Source of the DNA: Alteribacillus bidgolensis
GTDB taxonomy: Bacteria > Bacillota > Bacilli > Bacillales > Marinococcaceae
Direction: 5' to 3'
Length of the DNA: 64,000 nucleotides
Assembly: GCF_002886255.1 (NCBI RefSeq)
Contig: NZ_KZ614149.1
Span: 3,224,001-3,288,000 of the forward strand
The notes beneath the pieces are model-generated. The model worked only from the letters and a program-made list of their open reading frames with translations, had not been told where the DNA came from and ran no database searches. How positions within the stretch are numbered: position 1 is the first letter of the stretch; every line of letters starts with the position of its first letter. Positions 26,018-35,264 of this stretch are shown here, piece by piece. The position numbers and the translations under genes are program-made.

Positions 26018-26141
26018 TGTCTAGCTTCAGCGCCCAGCCTCTCGGGGTTAAATAACCTCCAGTCATTAAAGGCAAAGAGCGCCTTTATTGCCTGGAGAAC
26101 ATTTACCTGTCGAGGCTGACAAGGGCGCGTGCGCTTTTCTT
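26018..26141 (+). repeat. GC-rich hairpin repeat of the type common in Bacillus/Geobacillus
   Basis: Begins TGTCTAGCTTCAGCGCCCAG and ends GGGCGCGTGCGCTTTTCTTA. Nested inverted arms GCGCCC/GGGCGC, AGCCTC/GAGGCT, CTCCAG/CTGGAG and AAAGGC/GCCTTT fold it into one long cruciform. The GTCTAGCTNCAGCGCC start and GGCGCNTGCGCTTTTCTTA end are characteristic of a repeat I recall from many Bacillaceae genomes. It lies between gyrB and gyrA. Confidence 0.85.
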
Positions 26142-26174
26142 ATCACAGCTCCAAAATTTTGGGAGGTTGCAGGA

Positions 26175-28709
26175 ATGGCAGAGAACGAATCAAGAGTAAC
26201 AGAAATAAATATTGGCCAGGAAATGCGGACATCTTTTTTAGACTATGCTATGAGTGTTATTGTCAGCCGTGCACTTCCGGATGTAAGAGATGGCCTTAAA
26301 CCCGTCCACCGCCGCATATTATATGCGATGAATGAACTAGGTATGACACCGGATAAGCCATACCGAAAATCTGCTCGTATCGTCGGTGACGTGATTGGTA
26401 AGTATCACCCGCATGGTGATTCTGCCGTGTATGAAACGATGGTCAGAATGGCACAAGATTTTAGTTATCGTAACATGTTAGTGGATGGTCACGGAAATTT
26501 TGGTTCAGTTGATGGTGATGCAGCTGCAGCAATGCGTTATACTGAAGCGAAATTGGCCAAAATTTCCATGGAAATGGTACGTGACATTAATAAAGATACG
26601 ATTGACTATCAAGACAACTATGACGGAAATGAAAAAGAACCGATTGTCCTTCCAGCCAGGTTTCCAAATTTACTTGTTAATGGTGCAGCAGGGATTGCTG
26701 TTGGGATGGCTACTAATATTCCCCCGCACCAGCTTGGTGAAGTTATTGATGGAGTGCTGGCACTCAGTAAAAATCCTGATATTACTGTACCTGAATTAAT
26801 GGAATATATACCTGGACCTGATTTTCCAACCGGTGCTTCCATTCTTGGACGCTCTGGTATTAAAAAGGCGTACCAAACAGGCAGAGGCTCGATTATTATT
26901 CGAGCAAACGCTTATATTGACGAACAAAAGAGCGGTAAGCAATCGATTATTGTGGATGAATTACCGTACCAAGTCAATAAAGCGCGATTAATAGAAAAAA
27001 TTGCTGAACTAGTAAGAGATAAAAAAATTGAAGGTATCACGGATTTGCGTGATGAATCGGACAGAAATGGAATGCGGATCGTTATTGAAGTCCGAAAAGA
27101 CGCCAATGCAAATGTATTGTTGAATAATTTGTATAAGCAAACGGCCCTTCAAACAAGCTTCGGAATTAATATGCTTGCATTAGTAGACGGCCGTCCGCAA
27201 GTATTGAACCTAAAAGAGTGTTTGAGTTACTATCTTGAACACCAAAAAGAGGTAATTAAGCGCCGTACTGCTTTTGAATTAAGAAAAGCAGAAGCAAGAG
27301 CCCATATTTTAGAAGGTTTGCGAGTAGCTTTAGATCACTTGGATGAAGTAATTGAACTAATCCGCAGCTCGGAAACGACAGACATTGCACGAAACGGATT
27401 AATGGAGAAATTTTCTCTCAGTCACGATCAGGCCCAGGCTATTTTAGACATGCGTCTGCAGCGTTTGACAGGTTTAGAGAGAGATAAAATTGAACAAGAA
27501 TACAAAGATCTTTTGGAAAAAATTAAAGAATTAAAAGCTATTTTAGCAAGTGAAGAACGTGTGCTCGAAATTATTCGAGATGAAATAGCTGACTTAAGAG
27601 AAAGGTTCAATGACGAACGCAGAACTGTCATTACCGCAGGGGAAAACCAAATTGAAGATGAGGACTTAATTCCTCGTCAAAATGTTGTTATTACAATTTC
27701 TCATTATGGTTATTTAAAACGTATGCCTATTGATACGTATCGCAGTCAAAGACGCGGCGGCCGCGGTATCCAAGGGATGGGAACAAACGACGATGATTTT
27801 GTCGAACATTTATTTACAACAAGTTCTCATCAAACGATTCTCTTTTTCACTAATAAGGGGAAAGTGTATCGGTTGAAAGGTTATGAAATTCCTGAATTAA
27901 AACGAACAGCTAAAGGGATTCCGATTATTAATCTCTTACAAATAGATAAAGATGAAGAAATTAGTACAGTGATTCCGGTTGAAGAGTACTCAGATGAAGC
28001 ATATCTATTTTTCTTAACCAAAAAAGGGATCGCTAAACGGACGGCACTGTCTGCTTTTTCGAACATCCGCAAAGGCGGTTTATTTGCAATCAATGTCAGA
28101 GAGAACGATGAACTTCACGGTGTCCGTTTGACAAGGGGGAATGAAAACCTCATTATCGGGACAAAACTCGGTATGGCTATCCATTTTAATGAAAAAGACG
28201 TAAGGTTCATGGGGCGTACGGCGACTGGTGTTAAAGCTATTTCCTTAGTTCAAGATGATGAAGTAGTTGGCATGGATATTTCTTCTGAAGATAAAGACGT
28301 ATTAATGGTTACAAACAAAGGGTATGGAAAACGAACTCCGATCGATGAATTTAAGATACAAAATCGTGGCGGAAAAGGTCTTAAAGCATGTAATTTGACA
28401 GAACGTAACGGTGATCTTGTTTCCATGAGATGTATATCAGAAGATCATGATATTATGGTTATGACTATTCATGGTGTTTTAATACGTATGGAAACCCAAG
28501 AAATTTCTCGACTTGGCCGTTATGCCCAAGGAGTAAAATTAATCCGTCTTGCTGATGGCGAAGAAGTCTCTACCGTGGCACCAGTTGAAACTCCCGAAGA
28601 AGAACCAACCGAACCAAGCGAAACAAACAGTCAAGAAACATTAAAAAATCAAACAGAAGAAGAATCGACTACTTCTTCTACAGATGAAACCAGTAATTCT
28701 AACGAATAA
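26175..28709 (+). CDS. gyrA: DNA gyrase subunit A
   Basis: 844 residues from MAENESRVTEINIGQEMRTS, with GGGAGG well before ATG 26175; the in-frame upstream ATG (26088) lies in the repeat. The quinolone-determining region reads HPHGDSAVYETMV with wild-type Ser83; the active Tyr is Y122 (AMRYTEAKL). The C-terminal beta-pinwheel contains the GyrA box (QRRGGRGIQG). The last ~45 residues are an acidic Glu/Thr/Ser-rich tail. A strong terminator follows. Confidence 0.98.
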   Translation: MAENESRVTEINIGQEMRTSFLDYAMSVIVSRALPDVRDGLKPVHRRILYAMNELGMTPDKPYRKSARIVGDVIGKYHPHGDSAVYETMVRMAQDFSYRNMLVDGHGNFGSVDGDAAAAMRYTEAKLAKISMEMVRDINKDTIDYQDNYDGNEKEPIVLPARFPNLLVNGAAGIAVGMATNIPPHQLGEVIDGVLALSKNPDITVPELMEYIPGPDFPTGASILGRSGIKKAYQTGRGSIIIRANAYIDEQKSGKQSIIVDELPYQVNKARLIEKIAELVRDKKIEGITDLRDESDRNGMRIVIEVRKDANANVLLNNLYKQTALQTSFGINMLALVDGRPQVLNLKECLSYYLEHQKEVIKRRTAFELRKAEARAHILEGLRVALDHLDEVIELIRSSETTDIARNGLMEKFSLSHDQAQAILDMRLQRLTGLERDKIEQEYKDLLEKIKELKAILASEERVLEIIRDEIADLRERFNDERRTVITAGENQIEDEDLIPRQNVVITISHYGYLKRMPIDTYRSQRRGGRGIQGMGTNDDDFVEHLFTTSSHQTILFFTNKGKVYRLKGYEIPELKRTAKGIPIINLLQIDKDEEISTVIPVEEYSDEAYLFFLTKKGIAKRTALSAFSNIRKGGLFAINVRENDELHGVRLTRGNENLIIGTKLGMAIHFNEKDVRFMGRTATGVKAISLVQDDEVVGMDISSEDKDVLMVTNKGYGKRTPIDEFKIQNRGGKGLKACNLTERNGDLVSMRCISEDHDIMVMTIHGVLIRMETQEISRLGRYAQGVKLIRLADGEEVSTVAPVETPEEEPTEPSETNSQETLKNQTEEESTTSSTDETSNSNE

Positions 28710-28713
28710 GAAC

Positions 28714-28742
28714 AACCTTCGGCTCATAGCCGAGGGTTTTTT
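28714..28742 (+). terminator. Intrinsic terminator of gyrA
   Basis: Arms CCTTCGGC (28716-28723) and GCCGAGGG (28729-28736) followed by TTTTTT. Confidence 0.93.
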
Positions 28743-28841
28743 ACGTTTTTAATAAAAGTTATTGGTTAAGCAAAACGACAGTATTTAACACAAATGAAGT
28801 TAAAATATCTTTCTAACACGACAAGAAAGATGTACTTTTTT

Positions 28842-29783
28842 TTAAACAAAGAAAGATTTAAAAAGAGAAGGAACTTTTTCACCAGCAATGGTTAAATATG
28901 TTTTAATCATGGGGAAATCCTCTGAAAACTGCTGTGAAATCACCTCTCCCCACCATTCTCCTTCATACCTGCAAATCATGCTTAAGTTATATAACAGTAA
29001 GTAATGTATACATAACTCAGGTAGATAGCAGTATTTAGATGGAAATGACGGTGGCAGGTAGAATTGATCATTGTGCTTTAAAAGAAGAGATTTTTGATCA
29101 TTATTGATTGATTTCACTTTAAAAGTAATAGATGAATCACTTACGTTAGTGACGTGTTCGGTGGGTATGTTTATGTTTTCAAGCGCTTTAGAAAAGGATT
29201 CAACATCTTCTCTTTGAATTTGTTTGCTTGTTTGTATAGTGAAAAATGAATCTTGTACATACACTTCATACAAATCCTCTGTTCCCCTCACTTTAAAATA
29301 GAGGGAGGCCATACCTTCAATGAGCAAAAGCAATTCCTTCATTTTCCATTTTTCTCCTGGTGAATGTTCCACGTGAAACAGATAATTTGAAAAATGAGGG
29401 AAAAACCCTCTTTTTTGAATTTTGATTTCATCATCCATAAAGGTATACCCTTTCCTTTTTCTTTTTCTTGCCGTAACTCCATGCGCTAATACTTCAACAG
29501 ATGCAGGGTAACAAGGATCTTCTATTAAAACAAGGCCTTTTAACAGGTGAGTAAGTCCATAAAAAAGAAGAAGAGGTTTTATCAATAAAGAAGAATTGAT
29601 ACCTTCCATCCAATAATTTCTTCCAATCAGCCATTCATAATGAAAAACAGAGGTATTTTGGTAACTCCAAGTATAGGCTTCCTCTTTAAAAGCAGGCCGA
29701 AGCTGATAGCTATGTAATAGCCAGCGGCGCAGTACTTCTTGTGATTCGAAAGGAGAGTAATAAGAAAAAAAATCTGTATGCAT
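28842..29783 (-). CDS. yaaC: YaaC-like protein
   Basis: 313 residues from MHTDFFSYYSPFESQEVLRR. The frame is open to ATG 29912, but the shorter start gives the length usual for YaaC, and an AAGGAGG lies upstream, with unusually long (13-base) spacing. Features: HYEWLIGRNYWMEG, PLLLFYGLTHLLKGL and a C-terminal HYLLLYNLSMICRYEGEWWG. Function unknown. Its opposite orientation between gyrA and guaB matches B. subtilis. A parS site lies inside. Confidence 0.85.
   Translation of the reverse strand: MHTDFFSYYSPFESQEVLRRWLLHSYQLRPAFKEEAYTWSYQNTSVFHYEWLIGRNYWMEGINSSLLIKPLLLFYGLTHLLKGLVLIEDPCYPASVEVLAHGVTARKRKRKGYTFMDDEIKIQKRGFFPHFSNYLFHVEHSPGEKWKMKELLLLIEGMASLYFKVRGTEDLYEVYVQDSFFTIQTSKQIQREDVESFSKALENINIPTEHVTNVSDSSITFKVKSINNDQKSLLLKHNDQFYLPPSFPSKYCYLPELCIHYLLLYNLSMICRYEGEWWGEVISQQFSEDFPMIKTYLTIAGEKVPSLFKSFFV
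29365..29380. other. parS site within yaaC
   Basis: TGTTCCACGTGAAACA, a perfect match to the Spo0J-binding consensus, about 9 kb right of dnaN, nearly mirror-symmetric to the site in spo0J. Confidence 0.96.
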
Positions 29784-30186
29784 GGTTGTTTTAAATCCTC
29801 CTTTTATTGGCAAGTCTCTCCTTCCCAAGTATTTTTGTATTACAACATTCAAAGGATTGTTGGTTGCGTTTTCATTACTGTTATGATAATTGTTATGTTC
29901 CTTAATAAGCATTTTTGAATCTCATCATATTCCCTTCAGTTAATTTTTCGGAATGTTTAAACTTATTTCTTTTACTCGTGCCATCCCAAAAAAAATGATA
30001 AGATATTAGAAAATATCAGGAATAAAGACACACTAATTGTTTAAATTAAAAATCTTAAATAGTTATCATTTATTTTAGTTTGAACAACAGATGAGTTATT
30101 TATGACGGGTGGTTTTCTAGAAAAAAGCGCTTAGTCACGTACACCTATTCTGTCTAAGAAAACATAAAAGAAAGGATGAAATAACT

Positions 30187-31644
30187 GTGAGAGAAGACAA
30201 GTTTACTAAAGAAGGCTTGACGTTTGATGATGTACTGTTGGTTCCGGACCGTTCAGATATTCACCCGCGTGACGTATCAGTGAAAACCTCTCTTTCTGAG
30301 AAATTAAATTTGAATATCCCTATTATTAGTGCCGGGATGGATACCGTTACAGAAGCTTCATTAGCTATCGCGATTGCTCGAGAAGGTGGATTGGGTATTA
30401 TTCATAAAAATATGTCTATTGAAGAGCAAGCTGAGATGGTAGATCAGGTAAAACGTTCGGAAAGCGGTGTAATTACAGATCCTTTCTTTTTAACACCAGA
30501 ACGGCAAGTATTTGATGCAGAACATTTAATGGGTAAATACCGTATTTCAGGGGTACCTATTGTCAATGAAGATCAAAAACTAGTTGGTATTTTGACAAAT
30601 CGAGACTTGCGTTTTATTGAAGATTATTCCATTAAAATAGAAGATGTCATGACAAGTTCCAATCTTGTCACAGCACCTGTTGGCACCACTTTAGAGGAAG
30701 CAGAAAAAATTCTTCAGGAACACAAAATAGAGAAACTTCCTCTTGTAGAAAAAGACCAAACGTTAAAAGGTCTTATTACTATTAAAGATATTGAAAAAGT
30801 TATTGAATTTCCTCATTCCGCAAAAGATGACCAAGGCCGTTTATTAGCAGGGGCAGCTGTCGGTGTAACGAATGACGCGTTAAAGCGTGTGGAAGCTCTA
30901 GTTACCGCAGAAGTTGATGTTATTGTCATTGATACAGCACACGGTCATTCGCAAGGCGTTTTAAATAAAGTGAAAGAAATTAGAGAAGCATATCCCAGCT
31001 TAACCATTATTGCAGGAAACGTAGCCACTGCAGAAGGAACGCAAGACCTTATTGAAGCAGGTGTTGATGTGGTGAAAGTTGGAATCGGTCCTGGTTCCAT
31101 TTGTACTACACGTGTTGTAGCAGGCGTAGGAGTGCCGCAGATCACTGCTGTGTATGATTGCGCTCGTGAAGCGAGTAAATATGATACGCCAATCATCGCG
31201 GACGGCGGTATTAAATACTCTGGAGATATTGTTAAAGCATTGGCAGCGGGAGGCCATGCAGTGATGCTTGGCAGTATACTGGCTGGTGTAACGGAAAGCC
31301 CGGGGGAAACAGAAATTTATCAAGGCAGACAGTTTAAAGTGTATCGCGGCATGGGTTCTATGGGAGCGATGGAACAAGGGAGCAAAGATCGCTATTTCCA
31401 AGAGAATAATCAAAAATTAGTGCCTGAAGGTATTGAAGGGAGAATCCCTTATAAAGGGCCATTGTCTGATACCTTGCACCAATTAATTGGAGGTATCCGC
31501 GCGGGTATGGGTTACTGCGGAACTGAAACCCTAAATGATCTCAGAGAGAATGCTCGTTTTACCCGCATTACCAATGCTGGTTTAAGGGAAAGTCACCCCC
31601 ACGATGTTCAAATAACTAAGGAAGCTCCTAACTATAACTTATAA
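30187..31644 (+). CDS. guaB: Inosine-5'-monophosphate dehydrogenase
   Basis: 485 residues with a GTG start preceded by AAAGGATG. TIM barrel beginning GLTFDDVLLVPDRSDIHPRD, with two CBS domains inserted (about 95-200), the catalytic-Cys loop GIGPGSICTTRVVAGVG and the flap MGSMGAME. Oxidises IMP to XMP, the committed step to GMP. Full length, followed by a long-armed terminator. Confidence 0.98.
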   Translation: MREDKFTKEGLTFDDVLLVPDRSDIHPRDVSVKTSLSEKLNLNIPIISAGMDTVTEASLAIAIAREGGLGIIHKNMSIEEQAEMVDQVKRSESGVITDPFFLTPERQVFDAEHLMGKYRISGVPIVNEDQKLVGILTNRDLRFIEDYSIKIEDVMTSSNLVTAPVGTTLEEAEKILQEHKIEKLPLVEKDQTLKGLITIKDIEKVIEFPHSAKDDQGRLLAGAAVGVTNDALKRVEALVTAEVDVIVIDTAHGHSQGVLNKVKEIREAYPSLTIIAGNVATAEGTQDLIEAGVDVVKVGIGPGSICTTRVVAGVGVPQITAVYDCAREASKYDTPIIADGGIKYSGDIVKALAAGGHAVMLGSILAGVTESPGETEIYQGRQFKVYRGMGSMGAMEQGSKDRYFQENNQKLVPEGIEGRIPYKGPLSDTLHQLIGGIRAGMGYCGTETLNDLRENARFTRITNAGLRESHPHDVQITKEAPNYNL

Positions 31645-31664
31645 GACCTGCCTATAATTAGTTG

Positions 31665-31758
31665 CTGCCTCAAAAAGATATTTCTGAATAACGAAATTGT
31701 TGTCTTTCTTAAAGAGAGAAAACTCCTCAGAAATATCTTCTTTTGAGGCAGTTTTTTT
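31665..31758 (+). terminator. Long-armed inverted repeat/terminator after guaB
   Basis: Left arm from CTGCCTCAAAA (31665) with GATATTTCTGA; right arm TCAGAAATATC to TTTTGAGGCAG (31727-31751), then TTTTTTT. About 22 paired bases with one small internal bulge and a ~39-base loop, much longer than the other terminators here. Confidence 0.85.
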
Positions 31759-31759
31759 C

Positions 31760-31773
31760 TTTTCCCGGGAAAT
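31760..31773. other. Candidate Noc-binding site (NBS)
   Basis: TTTTCCCGGGAAAT differs from the B. subtilis NBS consensus ATTTCCCGGGAAAT only at the first base. It lies between guaB and dacA. noc is in the window, so the site is plausible, but one short match is weak evidence. Confidence 0.5.
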
Positions 31774-31873
31774 ATTGGCGTAAGCAGGAAATAGGTCTCA
31801 TGTCTATCTATTTTTTTACTTTTACCTATGATAAAATATCGTTTGTGCAAGAAGACCGTGGGGGTGCAAGATT

Positions 31874-33196
31874 TTGAAAAGAATGAATTGGATAAAAAAA
31901 AGTGTTATTTTTTCTGTATGTATAAGTATTCTATTTGATTCAGGGCATACAGTTTCAGCTGCAGAGCCTGAATTAGAAGCAGATTCAGCTATTTTAGTAG
32001 AAGCAGAAACTGGAAAAATTGTTTATCAAAACGATATAGATTTGGTTTTGCCGCCAGCGAGTATGACTAAAATTATGTCAGAGTATTTAGTACATGAAGC
32101 GGTTAATAATGGAGAAATTTCTTGGGATGAAGAAGTTGACATCAGCGATAAAGTACGGCAGCTGTCACTGGATACGGCACTTTCTAACGTTCCTTTGCGG
32201 CAGGATGAAACATATACAGTCCAAGAGTTATATGAAGCAATGGCCATTTATTCTGCGAATGGGGCTACGGTAGCTTTAGCTGAACACATTGCCGGTTCAG
32301 AAAGCAATTTTGTAAATACGATGAATGAAAAAGCAGAAGAATTAGATTTAGAAGAATATGAGTTCGTTAATTCAACTGGACTTAATAATAGATCAATGAA
32401 CGGAGCTCATCCAGACGGGACAGAAGCTGATGCTGAAAATATGCTGTCTGCAAGAGCTACCGCCATCCTTACGTACCATTTATTAAATGATTACCCAGAA
32501 GTGCTGGACACGGTAAGTATTGTGGAAAAAACATTTAAAGAAGGTACAGAAGATTACATAGAAATGCAAAATTGGAATTGGATGCTTCCAGAGGGGCCGA
32601 TGCCATACGAAGGTGTAGACGGGTTAAAAACTGGTTTTACTGACCTGGCTGGTAACGCTTTTACTGGAACGGCTGAAAGAAATGGACTTCGCTTTATATC
32701 TGTAGTGATGCGAACCGAATCAAGAGAAGCACGTTTTGAAGAAACGGCTAAATTACTTGATTATGGTTTTGATGATTTCACGTTTGAAGAGGTTGTGGCA
32801 GAAGGAGACCAGTTTGAAGAACAAGAAACAGTTCCTGTTACAAAAGGAAAAGAAGATGAAGTTACCGTGTCTGCAGGTGAATCTTTGTCTGTTTTAGTTG
32901 AAGAGGGAGAAACAGAAAACGTGAATACTGTAGTGTCATTAGATGAAGAATTACTCAATGAAGAGGGGCAGTTAGAAGCACCCATTGAGTCTGGGACAGT
33001 TATTGGCACTGTTACGGTGGAGGAAGAAGGAAATAATTACTTGAAAGATAACATGGCAGACAACAACCAAGTACCATTAGTCGCTGAAGAAGATGTTGAA
33101 AAAGCAGGATGGATAGCATTGACCTTTCGCGGTATTGGCAGTTTTTTTGGAAGTGTGTGGAGTAATGCAGCCAGTTTTGTCAGAGGTTTATTTTAA
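31874..33196 (+). CDS. dacA: D-alanyl-D-alanine carboxypeptidase (PBP5) DacA
   Basis: 440 residues from a TTG start with GGGGGTG upstream; an ATG three codons on is an alternative. Signal peptide to about residue 30 (HTVSAAEPE), then SMTK at 63-66, SAN at 127-129 and KTG at 252-254, the three class motifs. The PBP5 C-terminal domain is followed by an amphipathic anchor (GWIALTFRGIGSFFGSVW). Trims the stem peptide D-Ala. The mature protein is very acidic. Confidence 0.97.
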   Translation: MKRMNWIKKSVIFSVCISILFDSGHTVSAAEPELEADSAILVEAETGKIVYQNDIDLVLPPASMTKIMSEYLVHEAVNNGEISWDEEVDISDKVRQLSLDTALSNVPLRQDETYTVQELYEAMAIYSANGATVALAEHIAGSESNFVNTMNEKAEELDLEEYEFVNSTGLNNRSMNGAHPDGTEADAENMLSARATAILTYHLLNDYPEVLDTVSIVEKTFKEGTEDYIEMQNWNWMLPEGPMPYEGVDGLKTGFTDLAGNAFTGTAERNGLRFISVVMRTESREARFEETAKLLDYGFDDFTFEEVVAEGDQFEEQETVPVTKGKEDEVTVSAGESLSVLVEEGETENVNTVVSLDEELLNEEGQLEAPIESGTVIGTVTVEEEGNNYLKDNMADNNQVPLVAEEDVEKAGWIALTFRGIGSFFGSVWSNAASFVRGLF

Positions 33197-33374
33197 TAAT
33201 AAAGATTGGGTGACAGAATAACAGCAAAAACCGGAAAGAAGAGGATAGTACTTTATTCTCTGAAAAGGTAGTGTTACAATAATTATCATAATAAAATCGA
33301 ATCTGTATGCTTGTGATTTATTGGTAAACAATACTAAATAAATATATTTTTCGATTATGCGGGAGGAATGAAAG
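33197..33374. other. dacA-pdxS gap
   Basis: No gene and no convincing hairpin with a T-tract. It holds the pdxS leader; the pdxS ribosome-binding site is CGGGAGGAATGAAAG. Confidence 0.5.
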
Positions 33375-34259
33375 ATGGCAGATAGAGGTACAGATAGAGT
33401 TAAACGTGGAATGGCAGAAATGCAAAAAGGCGGCGTCATCATGGACGTTGTAAACGCTGAACAAGCAAAAATTGCAGAAGAAGCTGGAGCTGTAGCGGTT
33501 ATGGCTTTAGAGCGGGTACCAGCAGATATTCGTGCTGCTGGAGGAGTAGCTCGTATGGCTGATCCTACAATCGTAGAAGAAGTGATGAGTGCTGTATCTA
33601 TTCCAGTAATGGCTAAGGCACGCATTGGTCATATTGTTGAGGCGAGAGTTTTAGAAGCTCTTGGGGCAGATTATATTGATGAAAGTGAAGTATTAACTCC
33701 CGCCGATGAGGTATATCATCTAGATAAAAGCGAATATACTGTACCTTTCGTGTGCGGTGCCCGTGATTTAGGCGAAGCTCTTCGACGTGTCGGGGAAGGT
33801 GCTTCCATGCTTAGAACAAAAGGCGAGCCAGGGACAGGAAACATTGTAGAAGCTGTACGCCATATGAGAATGGTGCAGTCTCAAGTGAAAAAAGTTACTG
33901 GTTTATCAAAGGATGAATTAATGACAGAAGCGAAAAACTTGGGAGCTCCTTATGAATTGCTTTTGGAAATTAAAGAAAACGGAAGGCTGCCTGTTGTAAA
34001 CTTTGCAGCTGGCGGTGTGGCTACTCCGTCAGATGCTGCGTTGATGATGCAGTTAGGAGCAGACGGTGTATTTGTTGGCTCCGGTATTTTTAAATCAGAC
34101 CAGCCTGATAAATTTGCACGAGCTATCGTAGAAGCAACAACTCATTATGAAGATTATGAATTGATCGGACGTCTGTCTAAAGGTCTTGGAACGGCAATGA
34201 AAGGAATGGAGATTTCTAATCTTGAGCCTTCCGAACGTATGCAGGACCGCGGCTGGTAA
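33375..34259 (+). CDS. pdxS: Pyridoxal 5'-phosphate synthase lyase subunit PdxS
   Basis: 294 residues. (beta/alpha)8 barrel with GGVIMDVVNAEQAKIAEEAG, VMALERVPADIRA, the active Lys region PVMAKARIGHIVEA and the phosphate loop AAGGVATPSDAA. Uses ribose 5-phosphate, glyceraldehyde 3-phosphate and ammonia from PdxT. Good GGGAGG before the ATG. 43 bases upstream of pdxT. Confidence 0.98.
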   Translation: MADRGTDRVKRGMAEMQKGGVIMDVVNAEQAKIAEEAGAVAVMALERVPADIRAAGGVARMADPTIVEEVMSAVSIPVMAKARIGHIVEARVLEALGADYIDESEVLTPADEVYHLDKSEYTVPFVCGARDLGEALRRVGEGASMLRTKGEPGTGNIVEAVRHMRMVQSQVKKVTGLSKDELMTEAKNLGAPYELLLEIKENGRLPVVNFAAGGVATPSDAALMMQLGADGVFVGSGIFKSDQPDKFARAIVEATTHYEDYELIGRLSKGLGTAMKGMEISNLEPSERMQDRGW

Positions 34260-34302
34260 ATCCGCCCTCAATAAACAAATTTAACATGAAGGAGGGTTAA
34301 CC

Positions 34303-34908
34303 ATGTTAAAAATAGGAGTACTCGCGTTACAGGGTGCTGTTCGTGAACATGTTAACTGTTTACATGCACCTGATGTGGAAGTGAAGATAGTAAAACGTGT
34401 GGAAGAGCTGGAAAAACTTGATGGTTTAGTATTTCCCGGCGGAGAGAGTACAACTATGCGCCGTTTAGTTGATAAATATGGTTTTTTTGAACCGCTTCGA
34501 CAGTTTTCCGAAGCGGGAAAACCGATTTTTGGTACTTGTGCAGGTTTAATTTTAATGGCTGAAGATATTAAAGATGAAACACAAAGCCACCTTCAATTAA
34601 TGGATATGGAAGTGCAAAGAAATGCTTTTGGCCGGCAGCGGGAAAGTTTTGAAACAAAGATTTCTGTCAAAGATGTAGGGGTAGATGTCGAAGCAGTATT
34701 TATTCGTGCTCCACTTATTACCGGAGTAGGAAAAGAAGTAGAAATTCTTTCCGAGTTTGAAGGAGAAATTGTTGCTGCCAGACAGAATCATTTATTGGCT
34801 TGTTCGTTTCATCCTGAATTAACAGAGGACGCACGATTTCATCAATACTTTGTACAAATGGTAAGAGAATCAAAAGAAGCAGCTGCTGATTCAATGGCAT
34901 TGACATAA
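34303..34908 (+). CDS. pdxT: PLP synthase glutaminase subunit PdxT
   Basis: 201 residues, starting MLKIGVLALQGAVREHVNCL. Class I glutaminase with the catalytic Cys in FGTCAGLILMA (about 79), substrate loop GGESTTMRRL, and the His/Glu pair in CSFHPELTED. Provides ammonia to PdxS. GGAGGG precedes the ATG. The serS T-box leader follows with no separate terminator. Confidence 0.97.
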   Translation: MLKIGVLALQGAVREHVNCLHAPDVEVKIVKRVEELEKLDGLVFPGGESTTMRRLVDKYGFFEPLRQFSEAGKPIFGTCAGLILMAEDIKDETQSHLQLMDMEVQRNAFGRQRESFETKISVKDVGVDVEAVFIRAPLITGVGKEVEILSEFEGEIVAARQNHLLACSFHPELTEDARFHQYFVQMVRESKEAAADSMALT

Positions 34909-34911
34909 AAA

Positions 34912-35140
34912 GCGTTGAGGGGCAATAGTAATTGCATTTCTGACACCCAGAGAGCCGGTGGTTGGTGCGAACCGGCTGCAGAATGTAATGAATCCTGCTC
35001 TGAGCGAGAGAGTGAAAATAAGTAGTTCTCTCCGTTTCATCCGCGTTACAGGATCCAAAGAGGCAGAGATTTTTCTTTGCAAATTGGGTGGTAACGCGGG
35101 TAATTCCCGTCCCTGCAAGAAAAGGGACGGGTTTTTTTTA
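34912..35140 (+). promoter_or_regulatory. T-box riboswitch in the serS leader
   Basis: Stem I carries CCAGAGAGCCGG and GGTTGGTGCGAACCGG, the distal-loop signature. A likely specifier is TCC (Ser) at 34993-34995, just before TGCTCTGAG. The T-box proper is TGGGTGGTAACGCG (35086-35099), and the terminator arms CCCGTCCCT/AGGGACGGG are followed by eight T. Uncharged tRNA-Ser is expected to favour the antiterminator. Confidence 0.92.
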
Positions 35141-35235
35141 TACCTTAGGAAAGTTTAACTTTGTTAAAGGATCAAGGTATAAGCAAAACTACTGCTTCCG
35201 CCATTTGGACTTGGCAGTAAGCCGAGTTTTTTAAT
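35141..35235 (+). repeat. Dispersed structured repeat family 1, copy H (in the serS leader)
   Basis: TACCTTAGGAAAG to GCCGAGTTTTTTAAT. It starts directly at the end of the T-box terminator and ends about 30 bases before the serS ATG. The base pair of hairpin 1 is TACCTT/AAGGTA where most copies have TACTTT/AAAGTA, a compensatory change. Confidence 0.93.
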
Positions 35236-35264
35236 GCAACTATAGATAAAAGGAGGAACTTCCT

